A stretch of 64,000 bases of DNA from Takakia lepidozioides (Eukaryota > Streptophyta > Takakiopsida > Takakiales > Takakiaceae): contig CM060731.1 in NCBI GenBank assembly GCA_030704615.1, positions 36,642,001-36,706,000 on the forward strand, given 5' to 3'. Positions 45,170 to 58,099 of this stretch are shown one piece after another. Position numbers and translations under genes: made by a program. The notes below the pieces were generated by a model. The model did no database searches. It worked only from the letters and a program-made list of their open reading frames with translations, and was not told where the DNA came from. Each line of letters opens with the position of its first letter. The stretch's first letter is position 1.

Positions 45170-48100
45170 TGTCCAACCCTTTGGAGCCCAAATGAGATTG
45201 TATAAGAGTGTTTCTATATGCTATATTCTCTTTGTTTCCTCACAAAACTTATTAGATTCTCAGTGTTGTTGTCATCAACTGGCATGACAATTGCTCCATG
45301 AGCTCATAAGATGCTATAAGAGTGTTTCTGTAGTTTTCTTCATTAGCTGCTGAACAAGACCCCATACACATTTTCCTTGAATTTTTCCTTACCTTCTTGT
45401 TCTTGGGTCTCTAATTGTAGATGTCCCTCCATTGCAAGTTGCAACTGGCCAAGATGATAGCCCTAACATGAATGGAACTCATGGTGATGTCTCTCAGCTT
45501 GCCTTGACCTTTCTTCCATTTCCATTTTGAGCAATAGTTCTTATTCTTGGCTCTGGTTTTTGTTTCCTCTCTCATGTTTTCTTCCATTTTGTCCCATAAG
45601 CTCTATGAGCTTTCCACGGACGTTATAAAGCACCATTTCATTTCCTTGATGAATGGGCACTGTGGTTCCCATCAAGTTGTACAAGTAGCCCAAATTAAGA
45701 TAGGAAGCATTTGACTTCCACATAGTAATAATGCATCATGCAATCATGTCTGTAATTCCTCAAATCTGTTGATGCAAAATTCTTGTAGTGCAGGAGAGAA
45801 TGTTGGGAATAAATGTCAAGTCATTCCATCTCACTTGCTCATGGTGCAGAAGGTTGTAACATGGTTCCTTGTACAGTAAACATGCACACAAAAGTTTGGA
45901 GATTGATGCTTTCTTGGTGCCAGCACTGTCGTGGTATACAGGATGGGTGTCTATTCAATCAAGTTTGAACAATCTGAAACCTCGGGGAGACGTAACACTT
46001 ACTAAGGCAGTATAAGGTGTGAAACATTAAGCTTTGGCAAAGAACATAGCATTCTGCCATGACTGAATACAGTTACCCAGATGAGTTTGCTATCCGCTAG
46101 ACACAAGGAGTAGTCCGTGAGTTGGAAGGGAGATTGTAGACAGCTCGATCAGACCAAACCACATCCCCAACATTAGCGAAAATAATCTCTTACATCAACT
46201 TGAACCTGCTCCTAAAGAATCAATTAGTTTGCTGCCTTGCTTTCCTCAGACCACTCATAGCTGAACAGCACCAGAGTGCAACCCCAATCCCACCCAGGCA
46301 GAAACATAAGAACACACAACAACGACATGAAGATATGAAATGAAACTCAAAAATCCCAGGAGTGAGGTGGCCACTGGCAGACAAGTGTAGTCCATAACTC
46401 TGGCAATGTTATTGCCAAACAAAATGCTTATCAGCCTTCAACGTGAACACAAAGAGATGGTGTGCATGAGATATTGAACATTTCAACTCAAATCACAAAT
46501 TACTATCTTGATGTGCAGCGGCGACTAGAAGCTATCTTTTGCACTGGAGTCACCAGAGGGCATGTTAACGCGTCCAATAGACAAAGGCTCTGAGTTTGAA
46601 GAAGCGAGATGAAAGAGCTCTCCAAAAGCGTTGCAAGAACACAAAAGGCGAGCTAGTGTGGAGGGGTCATGACTAGCTTTCTACATAGATGATGCCAAAA
46701 TCTTGCTGAGGACTCCAAAAGTTAGTTGATGGACAACACTCCACACACACACATAAGCAATTTCCTTTTATCCTCAGCAAAGTACACTTATACACCAGAA
46801 ATTTAGGTTGATGACCCAGGACATCCATTAGAGATCAGGTCGAGCTTCCTGACTGCACAACTGTACCTTGTCGACCTAAAACTAGTGAGAGAAACCGGAT
46901 CATAGATGTAATGCTTGTCATACTTCTTGAAACTCTCGAATGCATTCTTTATGGACTGTGACTGGATCTGCACAAGCCCTGTTGACATGAGGCTAACGAG
47001 AGGAAACTCATAGTAGTTGCAATGCTTGTGGTGCTTGTCAAACCCACTCAATGCATGCTTACAGATTGTGACTGGAACTGCGCTGAGCTTTCATCCTTCA
47101 ATCGCGAACGAGTGTGCAGCATCCCTCCTTTTTTTACCCCCTTGATGTTTGAGGTGGGTGTGGCTAAGGTGGGAATGGGGTAGAGGGAAATGTCCATGTG
47201 AACTAACTGCAAGCATGGCAGAGTTGCTATGAGTTAAACTGCCCTGAAGCATATCTCACCATTGCACAAGTAAACATCAAAAAATAACCCTCCATAATGA
47301 CTCTATGCATTCAAGATGTGCAACCAACACTCTAATCAGGACACTACCGAGCTCCCCCTCCAATGTATCACCCAGGGAGAGACACACATTCTCGATCACC
47401 TAACACCAACCTAATGCACACGTGATGTCAGAGCATGTTACATAAACTCAGTGTCAGCACTATTGAGTGGCCAGCTCAAATTGCATCCTTAGGCTAGTTA
47501 GCTCTGGATGCCTTAACCAGAGGACTAAACTTTTAAGAGATCTGTATGATGATCATGCGACTGCATACTGGGCTGTGAGAGATTTCCCATAAGCATGCAA
47601 TTGTTCCAGCAGGTGGGCAGGAAGTGAACTCATCTGGTGACACTGCAATACAGGTTACCCAATGCTAATGGATTTAAAGTGGGGAAATTCTTAGGTCTTT
47701 TGTGCGTTGCTACAATTTACTGACTTACAGGAACAACTACATATAGAAAGAATGTGGTAGGTGTTATTTGAAGATGTGATGCAGATTTTGAAGGACACTA
47801 TTTCCAGTGATCACGACACTGGGCATATGTTTTGGTACACCTCAAGGGCTGAGAGTCATCATCCCAACACTTCCTACGTTACGGGTGGGTGGCTATACTT
47901 CAGAATGTGTTTAAGAGGACGTGGGGACTTATTGCAGTCATACAGGCACAGATTGCAGATAGATTTGGTACATTAAGGAACACATAAGAGAGGGGTAATT
48001 GTAGAAAGTACTCAGACTTCTGCCCATCAGTAAGAAGGTAAGTCAGAAGGTGCTAATTAAGACACCAACTGTGTGTAGGCTTGGTGCCTGGAGGGCACTA

Positions 48101-49257
48101 AAGGGAAAAGTGATTTGTGTGATTCTCAGGCTGATTCCCTGTGCTCCCTACCCCAGAGAAGTCGGTATAATGAAGCCCATTGGTACAAGACCTAATTCAC
48201 ACCGTTACCGAAGCTGTTGTTATGCTGTGCAGATGGCCAGTCTTGTCCAAGCTTTCCAATCGAGATCATGAAGTCTCTGAGAGTCAGTGTTGTGCAGAGG
48301 AATTACCTAAGGCGTGGGAAGATCAATAAAGCGAGTTTACATGTAAGACTTGGCAAACACCAGGGTCGTAGTTTTTCACTTCTCTCTTTCCTCAAATGCC
48401 ATTTGTTTTAAGAAATTTCTTAGTTAAACAGGAACCTGTGCTGTGCTTCTTCACAGACTGATTGAGCCAAGACATTTGATGGGGGGGGCTGTGCTTTCCT
48501 ACTGCGTACTTGTTTGGCCCTCACTTCACTTTGACCAAAAGCGAGGAGGATCTAGGTTTCGCTTCCTACAATACTCACAGGGAGGAACAGTGCTGATTGC
48601 ATTGGATGGTGTATTGCTTTAGTTGGCCATCGATAGGATAAGAGCTTGTTTCGAGTTCTAGACAGAGAATTCCCCAGTTCGAGAACCCTGGTGATAAGTC
48701 AACTCTTTCCTACTGAATTGGACTTGTGGGATGCGCTTACTATTTGTTAAGATGTTCCAGTCATGGATCAACTATGGTCACTTTCTCGATGCTTAGCTCT
48801 CCCCGGAAAGTTTGGAACAGCTTTCTAGTCTCATGGGATCAGGCACTGTTTGCTGCCAAAATGTTGCCCAATGATGTGAACCATGTTTCGGACAGGGGGA
48901 ATCTTCAGATCAAGCAGTAGTCATAAGCTATGTTTAACTGACCAGACCTCCAGCGATGGATTTACCCATGAATAGGTGCACACCAGATATTCAGTTAGTG
49001 TTAGTTGTTGATTGACGGGACTTTCTGATCTACAGTCTAGTTGATAGATTTTGACTGTTGCCCCACAACACTCAGGCGTCCGCTGAACAAGGAGTGGGTT
49101 TACGGCAAGTGAGACCCTAGCTGTTTTGACTATTTCAAAGCAGACTTATGCAAACGTGAACTTTGCGTGTGGTTAACTGTACGATGACGAAGAGTTAGAG
49201 GAAATAAGGAGAAAACATACCTGGCCACAAGCGATCCTTGAATACTTCAGCCTTGAT
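45170..49257. other. Intergenic region between two minus-strand genes
   Basis: No coding exon was recognised. A ~90-base direct repeat lies at about 46884-46972 and 46990-47080 (shared GACTGTGACTGGA(T/A)CTGC ends). Runs of TTAGGAAAGTC-type and pyrimidine-rich sequence are unremarkable. The part next to 45170 presumably holds the desulfhydrase promoter, and the part just below 49258 the FPA-like 3' UTR. Confidence 0.4.
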
Positions 49258-52200
49258 TCACCTCTGCTCAGAACCTGCCGGGGGCTTCCCTTGTTGCTGC
49301 ATTTGTTGCAACAGTGCAGCTGCTAGCTGCAATGTTGCTTGAAACCGTTTTGTCTGAGCATCTTCACCTGAACCTGAACCCTGGTTTTGACTTGCCCCTT
49401 GGGCATCTGGGCCAGTGCCATTTCCTCCCTGAGATGCCCCACCATCCCAGCCACCTCCTTGTGAGGGACCCTGATGCTGCTGCGGTTGCTGCTGTTGCAC
49501 AGCCTGGGGTGGCAGCTGTTGTGCTTGTTGCTGAGATGGGGCTTGTGACAGAGGTTGTGGTGGTAGCTGTGCAGGAGGGCCCTGCCCCCACTGAGGGTGG
49601 GAGAACTGCCCATAGTTGGGAGGTTGTGCCTGCTGAGAGAAAGCCTGAGGTGGCTGTATTGGAATTGATTGAGACTGGTGGGTAAAAGCTTGCTGGGGAT
49701 GATGCTGGGCTGAGAGAGATTGTGGGGGTTGACTAGGAGGCTGCTGTTGATAATGCTGTTGCAAAAGCTGCGCAGCTGCCTGCTGCTGAGCTGGTTGTTG
49801 CTGCCGCTGAGTTAGTAGTGCTGTCAACTGGGCCAGCTGGTCAGAAGGCAACTGTGGTGGTGCTCCCATTGGCTGCTGAGATGGCCTGGGCATCTGAGGG
49901 GGTGGTGGGAACTGTTGGCCACCAAATCCTGAAGGGCCTTGAAATCCTTGTGGTTGCATCTGCGGAGGTCCAGAGAAGCCTGTCAGGGCTGAAGGTGGCA
50001 CCCCAGAGACATGATGGGGGGGATGTGGCTGCAGTGGAGAATTTTGCTGGTGCTGTTGTGGTGGTGTTTGTTGCTGGTGCTGTTGGGGAGCAAACATAGA
50101 GCCCGGGTCTGAAGCCTGCGAATGGAAACCAGATTGTTGCTGATCTTGCTGAGTGTGCTGTGCAGGCGGCCACCCTTGGGAGGGTAGTGGTGGAGGATTG
50201 TTTTGCAGGGGAGGTCGGTACACTGGCCTCATATCATTCTGCTGTCCTGAAGCAGCTGGACCCCTTACCATGGGTGCACTCCCTGGAGCCGCACCCCCAT
50301 TCATGGAAAACATGGTCATCCCACCAGAAACCTGTGGAGGTATCGAGGTGGCATCAGTGCCAGTTGGAGCCTGGCTATGCTGCGGCAGAAGTGCTGTGAG
50401 GGATGCTATGAGCTCAGGTGTTAATACACCGGGGAGTCCAGCAATGCTTGCTAACTGAGATGGCGTAAGTGTGGAACTTAGGTTTGGGTTAGTGTTCACT
50501 CCATTTGCAGTTTGACCTGGCTGCTGCTGTCCTTGGGGCAGCTGCGAGGATCCCAGAAATGCAGTTGGTTCTTGAGTATGCGGACCATTCATCATGGGTG
50601 CACCAAGTTGCTGTGGGAATGGTGGTTGTTGTGGTGCTGTATGCTGTGCAGGCGGTTGCTGTTGTTGAGGGTAAGGGGAAGGGTGTTGAGGTTGAGGAGG
50701 AGCTTGCTGCTGCTGTGGTGGTGGGGTGTAGCCTGCGGCAGGGGCTGGCTGCGAAAACTTCAATACAACTCCAAACAGGCAATTTTGGCCAGGGACTTTG
50801 AGAACTCTCTCAGAGAACTCAGAAGGGGGAACAAGAAACAACGTCGTCCCATCTGCCAGTTTCGCAACACCAGCGCGATGCTTCTCTCCCAGATAATGCA
50901 TGAAGTCTTGGTACGGAGGGACGTCAGGATCCCCTTCAGGAACAAAGAAAACAACACCAAAATCACCTGCCTGGTATACATGCTTCGCCAACATGTCAAG
51001 GTCAGTGCGTGCAGTACAATTCACCACGTCCGGGCTGCAAAAACAAAACCCACACCATGACCATCATGATTAAGACCAACCTATGCAAGTAACCTGATTC
51101 CAGACAGTATTAACAAACTCTCCTCCACCTGCCAGACAGCTTTCCAAGAGATACATACAAAACTGCAACTACAGCTTGCAGCAAGAAAGCCAAATTAAAG
51201 CCACGGACGAAACCTCATTTCACCACTTAAGCTGCAAATCATGATTTCTAACACCCAAATGACATTCACAAAAGCAGTTGCCAAACCATTGAACATAAAA
51301 TAAGGTGTCCATGGAAATACGGGGATACGGAAAACTGATCGTGACGGACACTTACACAGTCACATCAATGCCTTTGCCAACAGGAAGGCAGCGGGCACGG
51401 CAAACAGGTGTGCCACCTTTGGCAATGGTACCATGCCACTGCCATCCCTCTCCAGTTGCACCGCTCTCCAAGCTGTACACTTCACGCTTTCCATACCCAG
51501 GGGGTACTGGACCCAGGCTAGGGGCAGGGCCCGGACCAGGACCGACAGTTGATGGCCGGGAACCATCAGATAATGGACGAGGAACATCAGTCAAAGCAGG
51601 GGTCCCACGAGGTCTTGGTCCCAATCCCTGGTTGTAGTCCGCAGTACCTGGCCCTCGAGAACTTCCATAGGCACCGACCGCTCCTGTTTCTCCAAAACCA
51701 GTACCTTCAGAGCCCCCATATTGGCGTAGCTCATACCTCGAGTCAAACCCGGGCGGTTCCATAGCTGCTCCAGGATATACCCGCAAACGCTTAGACTCCC
51801 TCGGCACAATTTCTTCCTCAGGCAGATCCCAGCCATCATCGAATGAAGATCTGCTGTCTGGTCTGCTCCCTGGTGCACCCCGTGCGAAGTCTATTTCATG
51901 CGTCCGCCCATCCCCTCGACCTATCACAGGTGCACTGTCAGAGCTCCGTGTGCTGCCACGGGGCGGCGTTCGCCCAAGACCAGCCATTAGTGCATCTGGC
52001 CGGTACTCTGGTCTCAGACCACCTATCCGACTGTTGGTAGCATTACCAGTCCTACCAGGGCTGCCAAACCGTTCACCACCTGATGAAAGACCCCCTCTTG
52101 GCCCCAGAGGACCTCCAACATTATCTGTTGGATAAACTTGTCCATCTCCTGTCCGCCGAGATGATGGAGATATGAGACCATCATTGCTGCGGTGAGTATC

Positions 52201-55200
52201 GCGCGGGTTATCCACGGGGCCAATCTCGCTCTTGGAAAACCGGATATGGACACGAGGGTCATTAAAGAGCTTGCCCTCAAGACTATCTTTTGCTCGGGTA
52301 GCATCATCCACTGATCTGAACTGAACAAATGCATATGTGCGACCCGGGAATGTTTTGACCCGTTCAATCTCCCCAAATGGCATAAAAGCCCTCCGAAGCC
52401 CCTCTTCGTCCACTTTGGAAAGCAAAGGAAACCCGACCCACAGAACCTCACTAGGACCCCCATCTTTGTCTGCCTTCCCACGTCCTTCTCCTGTGCTAGC
52501 TCCTCCACCCGCCTAAAACAACAAGGAGAACCAAGCCATCAGGGACAAGCAAGAACAACATAAATGGCGGAACGATCATGAGGCAGCTGTCTGCGGTCAC
52601 TTGCAAGATGAAGTATAGTATTTACATGTTATCAACATGCAAACCTACTTCTAGCAAATATCAAAAGGATGAAACAAGAAAACATTTCAGGTTATGCTAA
52701 AGGGACTAGCTTGAAAACCTGTGATGAATCCTGAGTTCCTCTGTAACCATCTGGGAGACTGCGATGAGTGCTTCCCCGTTCGTCCCCACGTAGTTCCTGC
52801 TTTCACAAACAGCAGACCAGGAGTGAGAGCAGGAAACCAATGACCAAAAATGAACAGCAAAGATCCTTTGCAAACGGAGGATAAGCCACAACACACCAGA
52901 AAATTTATTCGAATCCAGGACAACTACAAATGCTGCAGGGGGCTTCAAGCAGACACTGAATGATTGGAACTACATTCGAAACTGGGTAAAAGCTCCCAAC
53001 ATAAGTTTATCATTTCCACCAATTACTTATTATTTAGTAGTACTCAACATGCCCTGGTAGAATTACCTGTGATGACCTGCCAGCCACCCCCATTTCTTTA
53101 AAGCAACTTCTAAAGCTGTAGAACTTCAACATACCCTCTTTGGCGGCTGAGAACGCCCATAATCAACACGCAGTTCCTCGTCGCCAATGCGTTTACGATT
53201 GAGGGCCTCCACAGCAGCAACTGCGTCCTCCAGCTTCACAAAGTCTACAAATGCACAATTTCGATCTCGTAGCAGCTTGAAATCTTCCATAACTCCAAAC
53301 TTTTTAAACTCAGCCTCAATTTGCTCTTTCGTGATATTCTGGCCGATTCCCCCCACCCACAGATGCCGACTCTGCTTCGCCTGTATACAGAAGACAATCA
53401 AACTCGTCAATAATCTTCTTCAGACTGAAGTGGTGAAACACTACTTAATACACACAATTCGTCATTCATAAGTGTGTCAGTCAACCCTTACAAATGATGG
53501 TGCCTTGTCAGCTCCAGACTAGCAATTGGTTAAGCAAAAGAGCAGAGCCATCATCAAGAACCATGACTCAACACAATTATCTTGATTTGATCAGTCTGCC
53601 ACTCACCATATTACATCTTTGAATGCTACTCATTTCTGTGCAGGTGAGTCAAACTACAAGCTGCAATAAAACATCCACAGCACGTGCCACATATGAATGT
53701 TTCATTCCATAACTTAGTTTTGCAATTGGGACGGTTGGCACGTACAATCCTTTCGAAGTTAGAGTTCAAGTTTGTTCATAAAATAGGAAATGTTTCAGTT
53801 GCCAATTGAAGAGAGCCGTACTCTGTTCAGGACCGTGTTGTCGGCGCTCTCGTCGTATGCATAATCATTCCCGCGCCCTCTTGCTGGGGTATATTTAGTC
53901 AAGCGCTGAAAAATTGCAAGGGTTTAGGGTCTTCCCAACAAGCAGCATTGCTGTTCAGGGTTGAGGTTAAAACTAGGTCTTATTATGTCATTATGTAAGT
54001 TGCAATTAAAAGACAAGTGTTCTTCTATGTTTACCCAAGTTTATATCATTGTGGCTTGCTAATCAGGCTTTGGATAGCACCAGTTAGCTGTCATACAAAA
54101 AGCTCACTCCCAGTCTTGTCTGTCAAAACCAAGCTGAAACAGCCTAGCAAGCAAAAGAAGAGCCAGGCAAGGGGAAGAGTGGAGGGCTCAAATAACTTGC
54201 TTAACTCCACACAACAAGAACTCTCTATATGCCCCCACCCTGTTGCAACTGGTTGCAACAACGCAACAAACATCCTCAAACAACCTGCCCGCGGTGGGCC
54301 GCATATCAAGTTCGACCTCGAAAGGAGAGTTATTCCCCAATCTTTCACAAAACCAAAGTGCAGTTCAAATACATACATTTCTACAAACTGTCAGAGAATA
54401 AGTATTTACTACTCACCAACGTTTGAATACCCATCTTTCCGTAATGATGGGCTAAACTATTGTATGCTCTCAAGTGAGGAGACAGCAGAATACTTACCCC
54501 TTTTGCATACTCGATCCGCATAGCAAGACCACCAAGAATTATCCCCTGCAGACGATTCTTGGCCTCCACGGCATCTTCCTGATTTTTGAAGTTGACGAAA
54601 GCGTAATTTCTGGACGAATATACTGTGACACTGTCGATCTCACCGAATTGTGCAAACCTTTCTGTGAGAACTGCTTCTGAAATGTCTTGCGACACATTCC
54701 CCACCCACAGGTGCCTGGAAGGAGGCGATTCCTCCTGCTCCTCTCCTTTGCTGTTGTTGTAGGAAGGTTTCGAAACCGCGGGTGGCAACGGCTGCCGCCG
54801 GTCATCAACGCGTGGGCCATAGTCTACTGGAAAACCTCCTCTTAACGGTGGAGCACCCTGCACCCAAATCTAGCGCAACGTCAGGCATCTCCATGCATGT
54901 GAGGAAAAGCACAAACTAAAAGCGTGCATCTGTGCATGCAAAGTTCCAAGCAGACTGAGCGAGCTTCAGGATTCCAGGGACATCGTGCAAAGGTGTGAAG
55001 ACCCAGACAAGTTTGGCTAAAGTTACTGTCACCATCAGAAAAGCCTGGAACTTTGAACTAGGCCTCTTCAGCCTTCAAACTTCCCATACATAAATCCACG
55101 TCAACATGCAAAAACCACACCTACTAAAAGACCTCCAGACACTCGCACACACTCATTAAGATTTGCGAAACAACCAAGCATCTGCACCGGAAAAGAAGAA

Positions 55201-55265
55201 CCGGGCCCAAGCCTACGCACCCCAAATCCTGGAGCACTTGCGACGTCAGGCCTGAACTGCTGCAT
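49258..55265 (-). CDS. FPA: FPA-like protein: three RRMs, SPOC domain, Gln-rich tail (six coding exons)
   Basis: Nuclear RNA-binding protein of the SPEN/FPA class. In Arabidopsis, FPA controls 3'-end choice of transcripts and flowering time. Exons (minus): 55265-55221, 54857-54498, 53380-53135, 52796-52719, 52512-51356 and 51034-49258. All introns GT-AG, in phase, 1,220 residues. RRM1 ~62-133 (HLWVGNVSQ, NYAFVNFKN), RRM2 ~139-217 (HLWVGGIGQ, NCAFVDFVK), RRM3 ~264-335 (VLWVGFPLL, TYAFVQFRS), SPOC ~598-720 (WQWHGTIAKGGTPVCRARC, DMLAKH, AGVAKLADGTTLFLVPPS), then ~500 residues rich in Gln and Pro. Arabidopsis FPA has the same order in 901 residues, so the tail is longer here. The start is uncertain: no ATG lies at the head of the first open frame, so 55265 is the first in-frame ATG and an upstream exon is possible. 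Confidence 0.95.
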
Positions 55266-55670
55266 CCTTCCACTCGTATCTCCTTTGAAACCTCCACTTC
55301 CAAAAAACCAACTACGAGACAAGCTATCTGAAAACTTCCAAGGTCCTAGGATTCGGAGTCAGTGAACAGAAAAATGGAGATTGTAAACCGATATTGCGTT
55401 GTGAAATATGTGAAAACAGTCTCCGCTCCTACCTAAACCAACACCTGCTCCTCCCGAGAAATATGCCAAGCATTGGCCTAACCCTAGAGCTAGAGAAGGA
55501 GGCGCTGCAAAGTAGAGACGCGCTTAGGAAAGAACAAACGGCCGCAGTCCTAGGCCACACAGCAATCCCGCACACAAAGCGATCGCCCCACCGAAAAGCA
55601 AACAACGTTGTGTGATGCAGCACAACCAGAGCTGAGGAAGAATGTAGGATGGCACATGGCAGCCATGCAT
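55266..55670. other. Upstream flank of the FPA-like gene
   Basis: Probably 5' UTR or promoter. The open frame of the first exon continues without ATG to about 55352, where an in-frame stop appears. No canonical TATA box stands out. Confidence 0.35.
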
Positions 55671-55723
55671 GTCACATGGCCCCTAGGGGTACCTATACGC
55701 CTGGTACCTACACACTCCGTAAG

Positions 55724-56555
55724 TTAACCCTTAAGTTCCCAAGCCCTTTTTTGACTTTTTACCAATTTTGGGTACCCAGCTGCAGTAAATTGCCCCTAGA
55801 AACCTACCAAAAATCATCCCGAGATTCCAGCCTTATAGCAATGGCCCAGCTCATTGATGCATGACATACCAAAAAAGGAGCCAAGTCCACCGTGGAAATT
55901 GTGAGATTATAGCGTAGGCCCGAACCTCAAATATGAGGTCCCAAAGAAAAAGTGAGAAAGAAATTGGTTTGACCAAATCAAAAAGTAGCTTTATCCAATT
56001 TTACTTGCCCCAAGACCCACCATTTCCAAATCAATAGTGGAGTGGCCATGACCCCACTAAATTGCAGGTCCAACTGATTTTTTCACCTATGGTTGCTTTA
56101 CATGCAATTACAGAAGGGTTGAAATCTCAAAATTGACAAGAGAAAATGTGCCTCCAAATGAAGTACTTTTTCTTCTACAAATTTTTTAAAAGCCAACGGT
56201 GGATGTGTGTATGTAATGCTCACACACCACAAGGTGAAGTGCTTTTCCCAAAATTGCTAATTTTCTGCCAAAAATGGCCTTCAGAGTGCAAACATGTTTT
56301 GGGCTTGTTTACCTGCCACATCAGCGTCAACAAGCCCTTTTCAGGCCCAAAACGTAAATGAGAGATCTAAGATATTTTTTGTAGGTCCAAGCTTTTGTTT
56401 TTTTTTTATTTTGTTTTTTTTTGCATCATACCCGAGACAAATCCCTTGTCATTAAACTTCAGGAGTGGACCCCATCAGATTAGATCTGCAAAAATTAGGT
56501 CGAACTGCAAATTCAAAGTGACCCGATTCAGGTCGCTTGGGAACTTAAGGGTTAA
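55724..56555. mobile_element. ~830-bp element with 21-bp perfect inverted repeats
   Basis: TTAACCCTTAAGTTCCCAAGC at 55724-55744 recurs inverted as GCTTGGGAACTTAAGGGTTAA at 56535-56555. The interior is AT-rich, has no supported ORF, and includes T-rich runs at 56396-56420. Fits a non-autonomous DNA transposon. I did not find a convincing target-site duplication. Confidence 0.6.
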
Positions 56556-56769
56556 GTACCTCCTCAAGCTGTACATACATCTCCTTTGTATGGGGGATTG
56601 TACCCCATCTCCTTTGGCTTTTTTTTCCAATTGAAAAGTCCAAAGCCCTAGTAAGAAGTTACACTACGAAGTTAACAATAACTTCTTCTTCTTTTTAAAT
56701 TAACAAACGGCTAGTCCCGTAGTGGCTCCACCGTAAAATTTAAAAAAAAAAAAAATTCTAGAGAACAAG

Positions 56770-56905
56770 GGGATTGTAGCCCTGGAAAACTTTATTGATA
56801 AAAGGTAAGGAAAAAATAACCTTACAGAAGCTATAAGCCATAGGAATGTGGTACCACTCCGAGCCATAAGTCCCGTAATTACAAAACTAGAAGGCTGGGG
56901 CTGGC
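56770..56905 (+). repeat. Dispersed short repeat, plus-strand copy
   Basis: AAGGGGATTGTAGCCCTGG, then TTTATTGATAAAAGG, then TAAGGAAAAAATAACCTTAC, then two AGCCATA motifs. Matches copies at 32537-32735 and 34550-34625. The short inverted repeat GTAAGG/CCTTAC around the A-rich core is constant. Confidence 0.6.
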
Positions 56906-57539
56906 GGTCCTGATTTTATTGAAATTTTTAAAATATATAAAATATAAAATTGTCATCAGAGTCTTGGAGGATACTAATAATTAAAAATAAATATAAACTT
57001 TAAAATCGAAATATTTTGTATTTTCATCTAGATGGAAAATAATGATAAAAATAAATAAATGCAAGGAACAAATACGAAAAGACAAAATTTGACTTTGATG
57101 GAATTGGAGGGATCAATGTATGAGACAAGGTTGTTTGTTTGTTTGTTTTTGTTTGTTTTGTTTTGTAGTGTTGAGATCTCCCAAACCGCGGGCCAGCCCT
57201 GGTGCTTGATACGGTTGGAAAGCCTCCCATGAGGAGGGGTGCACTCAGTTGGTCTCATAATTTTTGGACTCATGTGTGGAAGATATGGAATTTCAAGTAC
57301 TTTTGATCATCGGAAATTTGTGAAAAATAGCAAAGTGGGCTTTCCTGGAACAATGATGGGATACATTACTACTCAATAAAGTCATGGGAAAAAACCCCTC
57401 GCATACAAAGATGGATATCTAAGACCTCGACTTGGATACATATGGGATTGCACTTGGACTTAGATGACACTTGGGCCAACGGCACAAGCTACCCTAGTAA
57501 ATCTGAAAGAGAATTGCATATTAATACCAGAGCTCTAAA
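56906..57539. other. AT-rich region, no gene supported
   Basis: Includes a (GTTT)n-like stretch at 57130-57165. The short ORFs here have no domain. Confidence 0.4.
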
Positions 57540-57740
57540 AATACAATAGCGCAAAGCACTAAAGATTAAGGAGTTGATCAAAGATTTTGATCCAGTGGAT
57601 GTTTTTAACATGGACGAGACAGGATTGTTTTCTCGTTTGGAGCCAAATCGGTCCTTGGCTACTCATCGTTTGAGTGGGACCAAGCTACATAAAGAGAGAT
57701 TGGCTGTTGCTTTAACAAACAACATGGATGGTAGTATTAA
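57540..57740 (+). pseudogene. pogo/Tigger-type transposase fragment
   Basis: A plus-strand frame reads KALKIKELI, then DVFNMDETGLFSRLEPN, then GTKLHKERLAVALTNNMDGS. The DETGLF block carries the first catalytic Asp of the Tc1/mariner-pogo (DDE-1) domain, and the GTK..KERL block is its usual sequel. The second and third Asp and the DNA-binding N-terminus are absent here, so this is a relic of about 65 residues. Confidence 0.75.
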
Positions 57741-58099
57741 ACTACCTTCATATCAACAAGTACCTTTGGCCTATGGAGTACACAAACCTTACAGAAGATG
57801 AGCAGATAAGATCATTGGTAAAGATCTCCACTATCACCTAAATGGATGAGCTGCAATTGTATAAGGTTTCTGGATTGGTTTTTGAGCCGCTTTTGAATCA
57901 CTCTCTGATTCGGTAAATGCAACAAAAATATGACGGCGATGATTTTCCTAAGCAGGAACGTGGGATAAGGTAAGACTTAAAAAGGTCTAGAGAAGTTAAA
58001 AAAACCCCTATAAACTCCCTACATTGTTTGCACTTTAGCAGAATTTATACACCTCTTCATTAGGGTTGTTGATTCTTCTATCGATTCTTTCGCATTTGA

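Noticed and set aside
48640-48720. tRNA-like CAGTTCGAGAACCCTGG motif
   Set aside because: B-box-like word only; the rest does not fit a tRNA or a SINE head.
49314-50801. Plus-strand ORFs opposite the FPA-like tail
   Set aside because: Shadow frames of the Gln-rich CAG/CTG-biased coding sequence.
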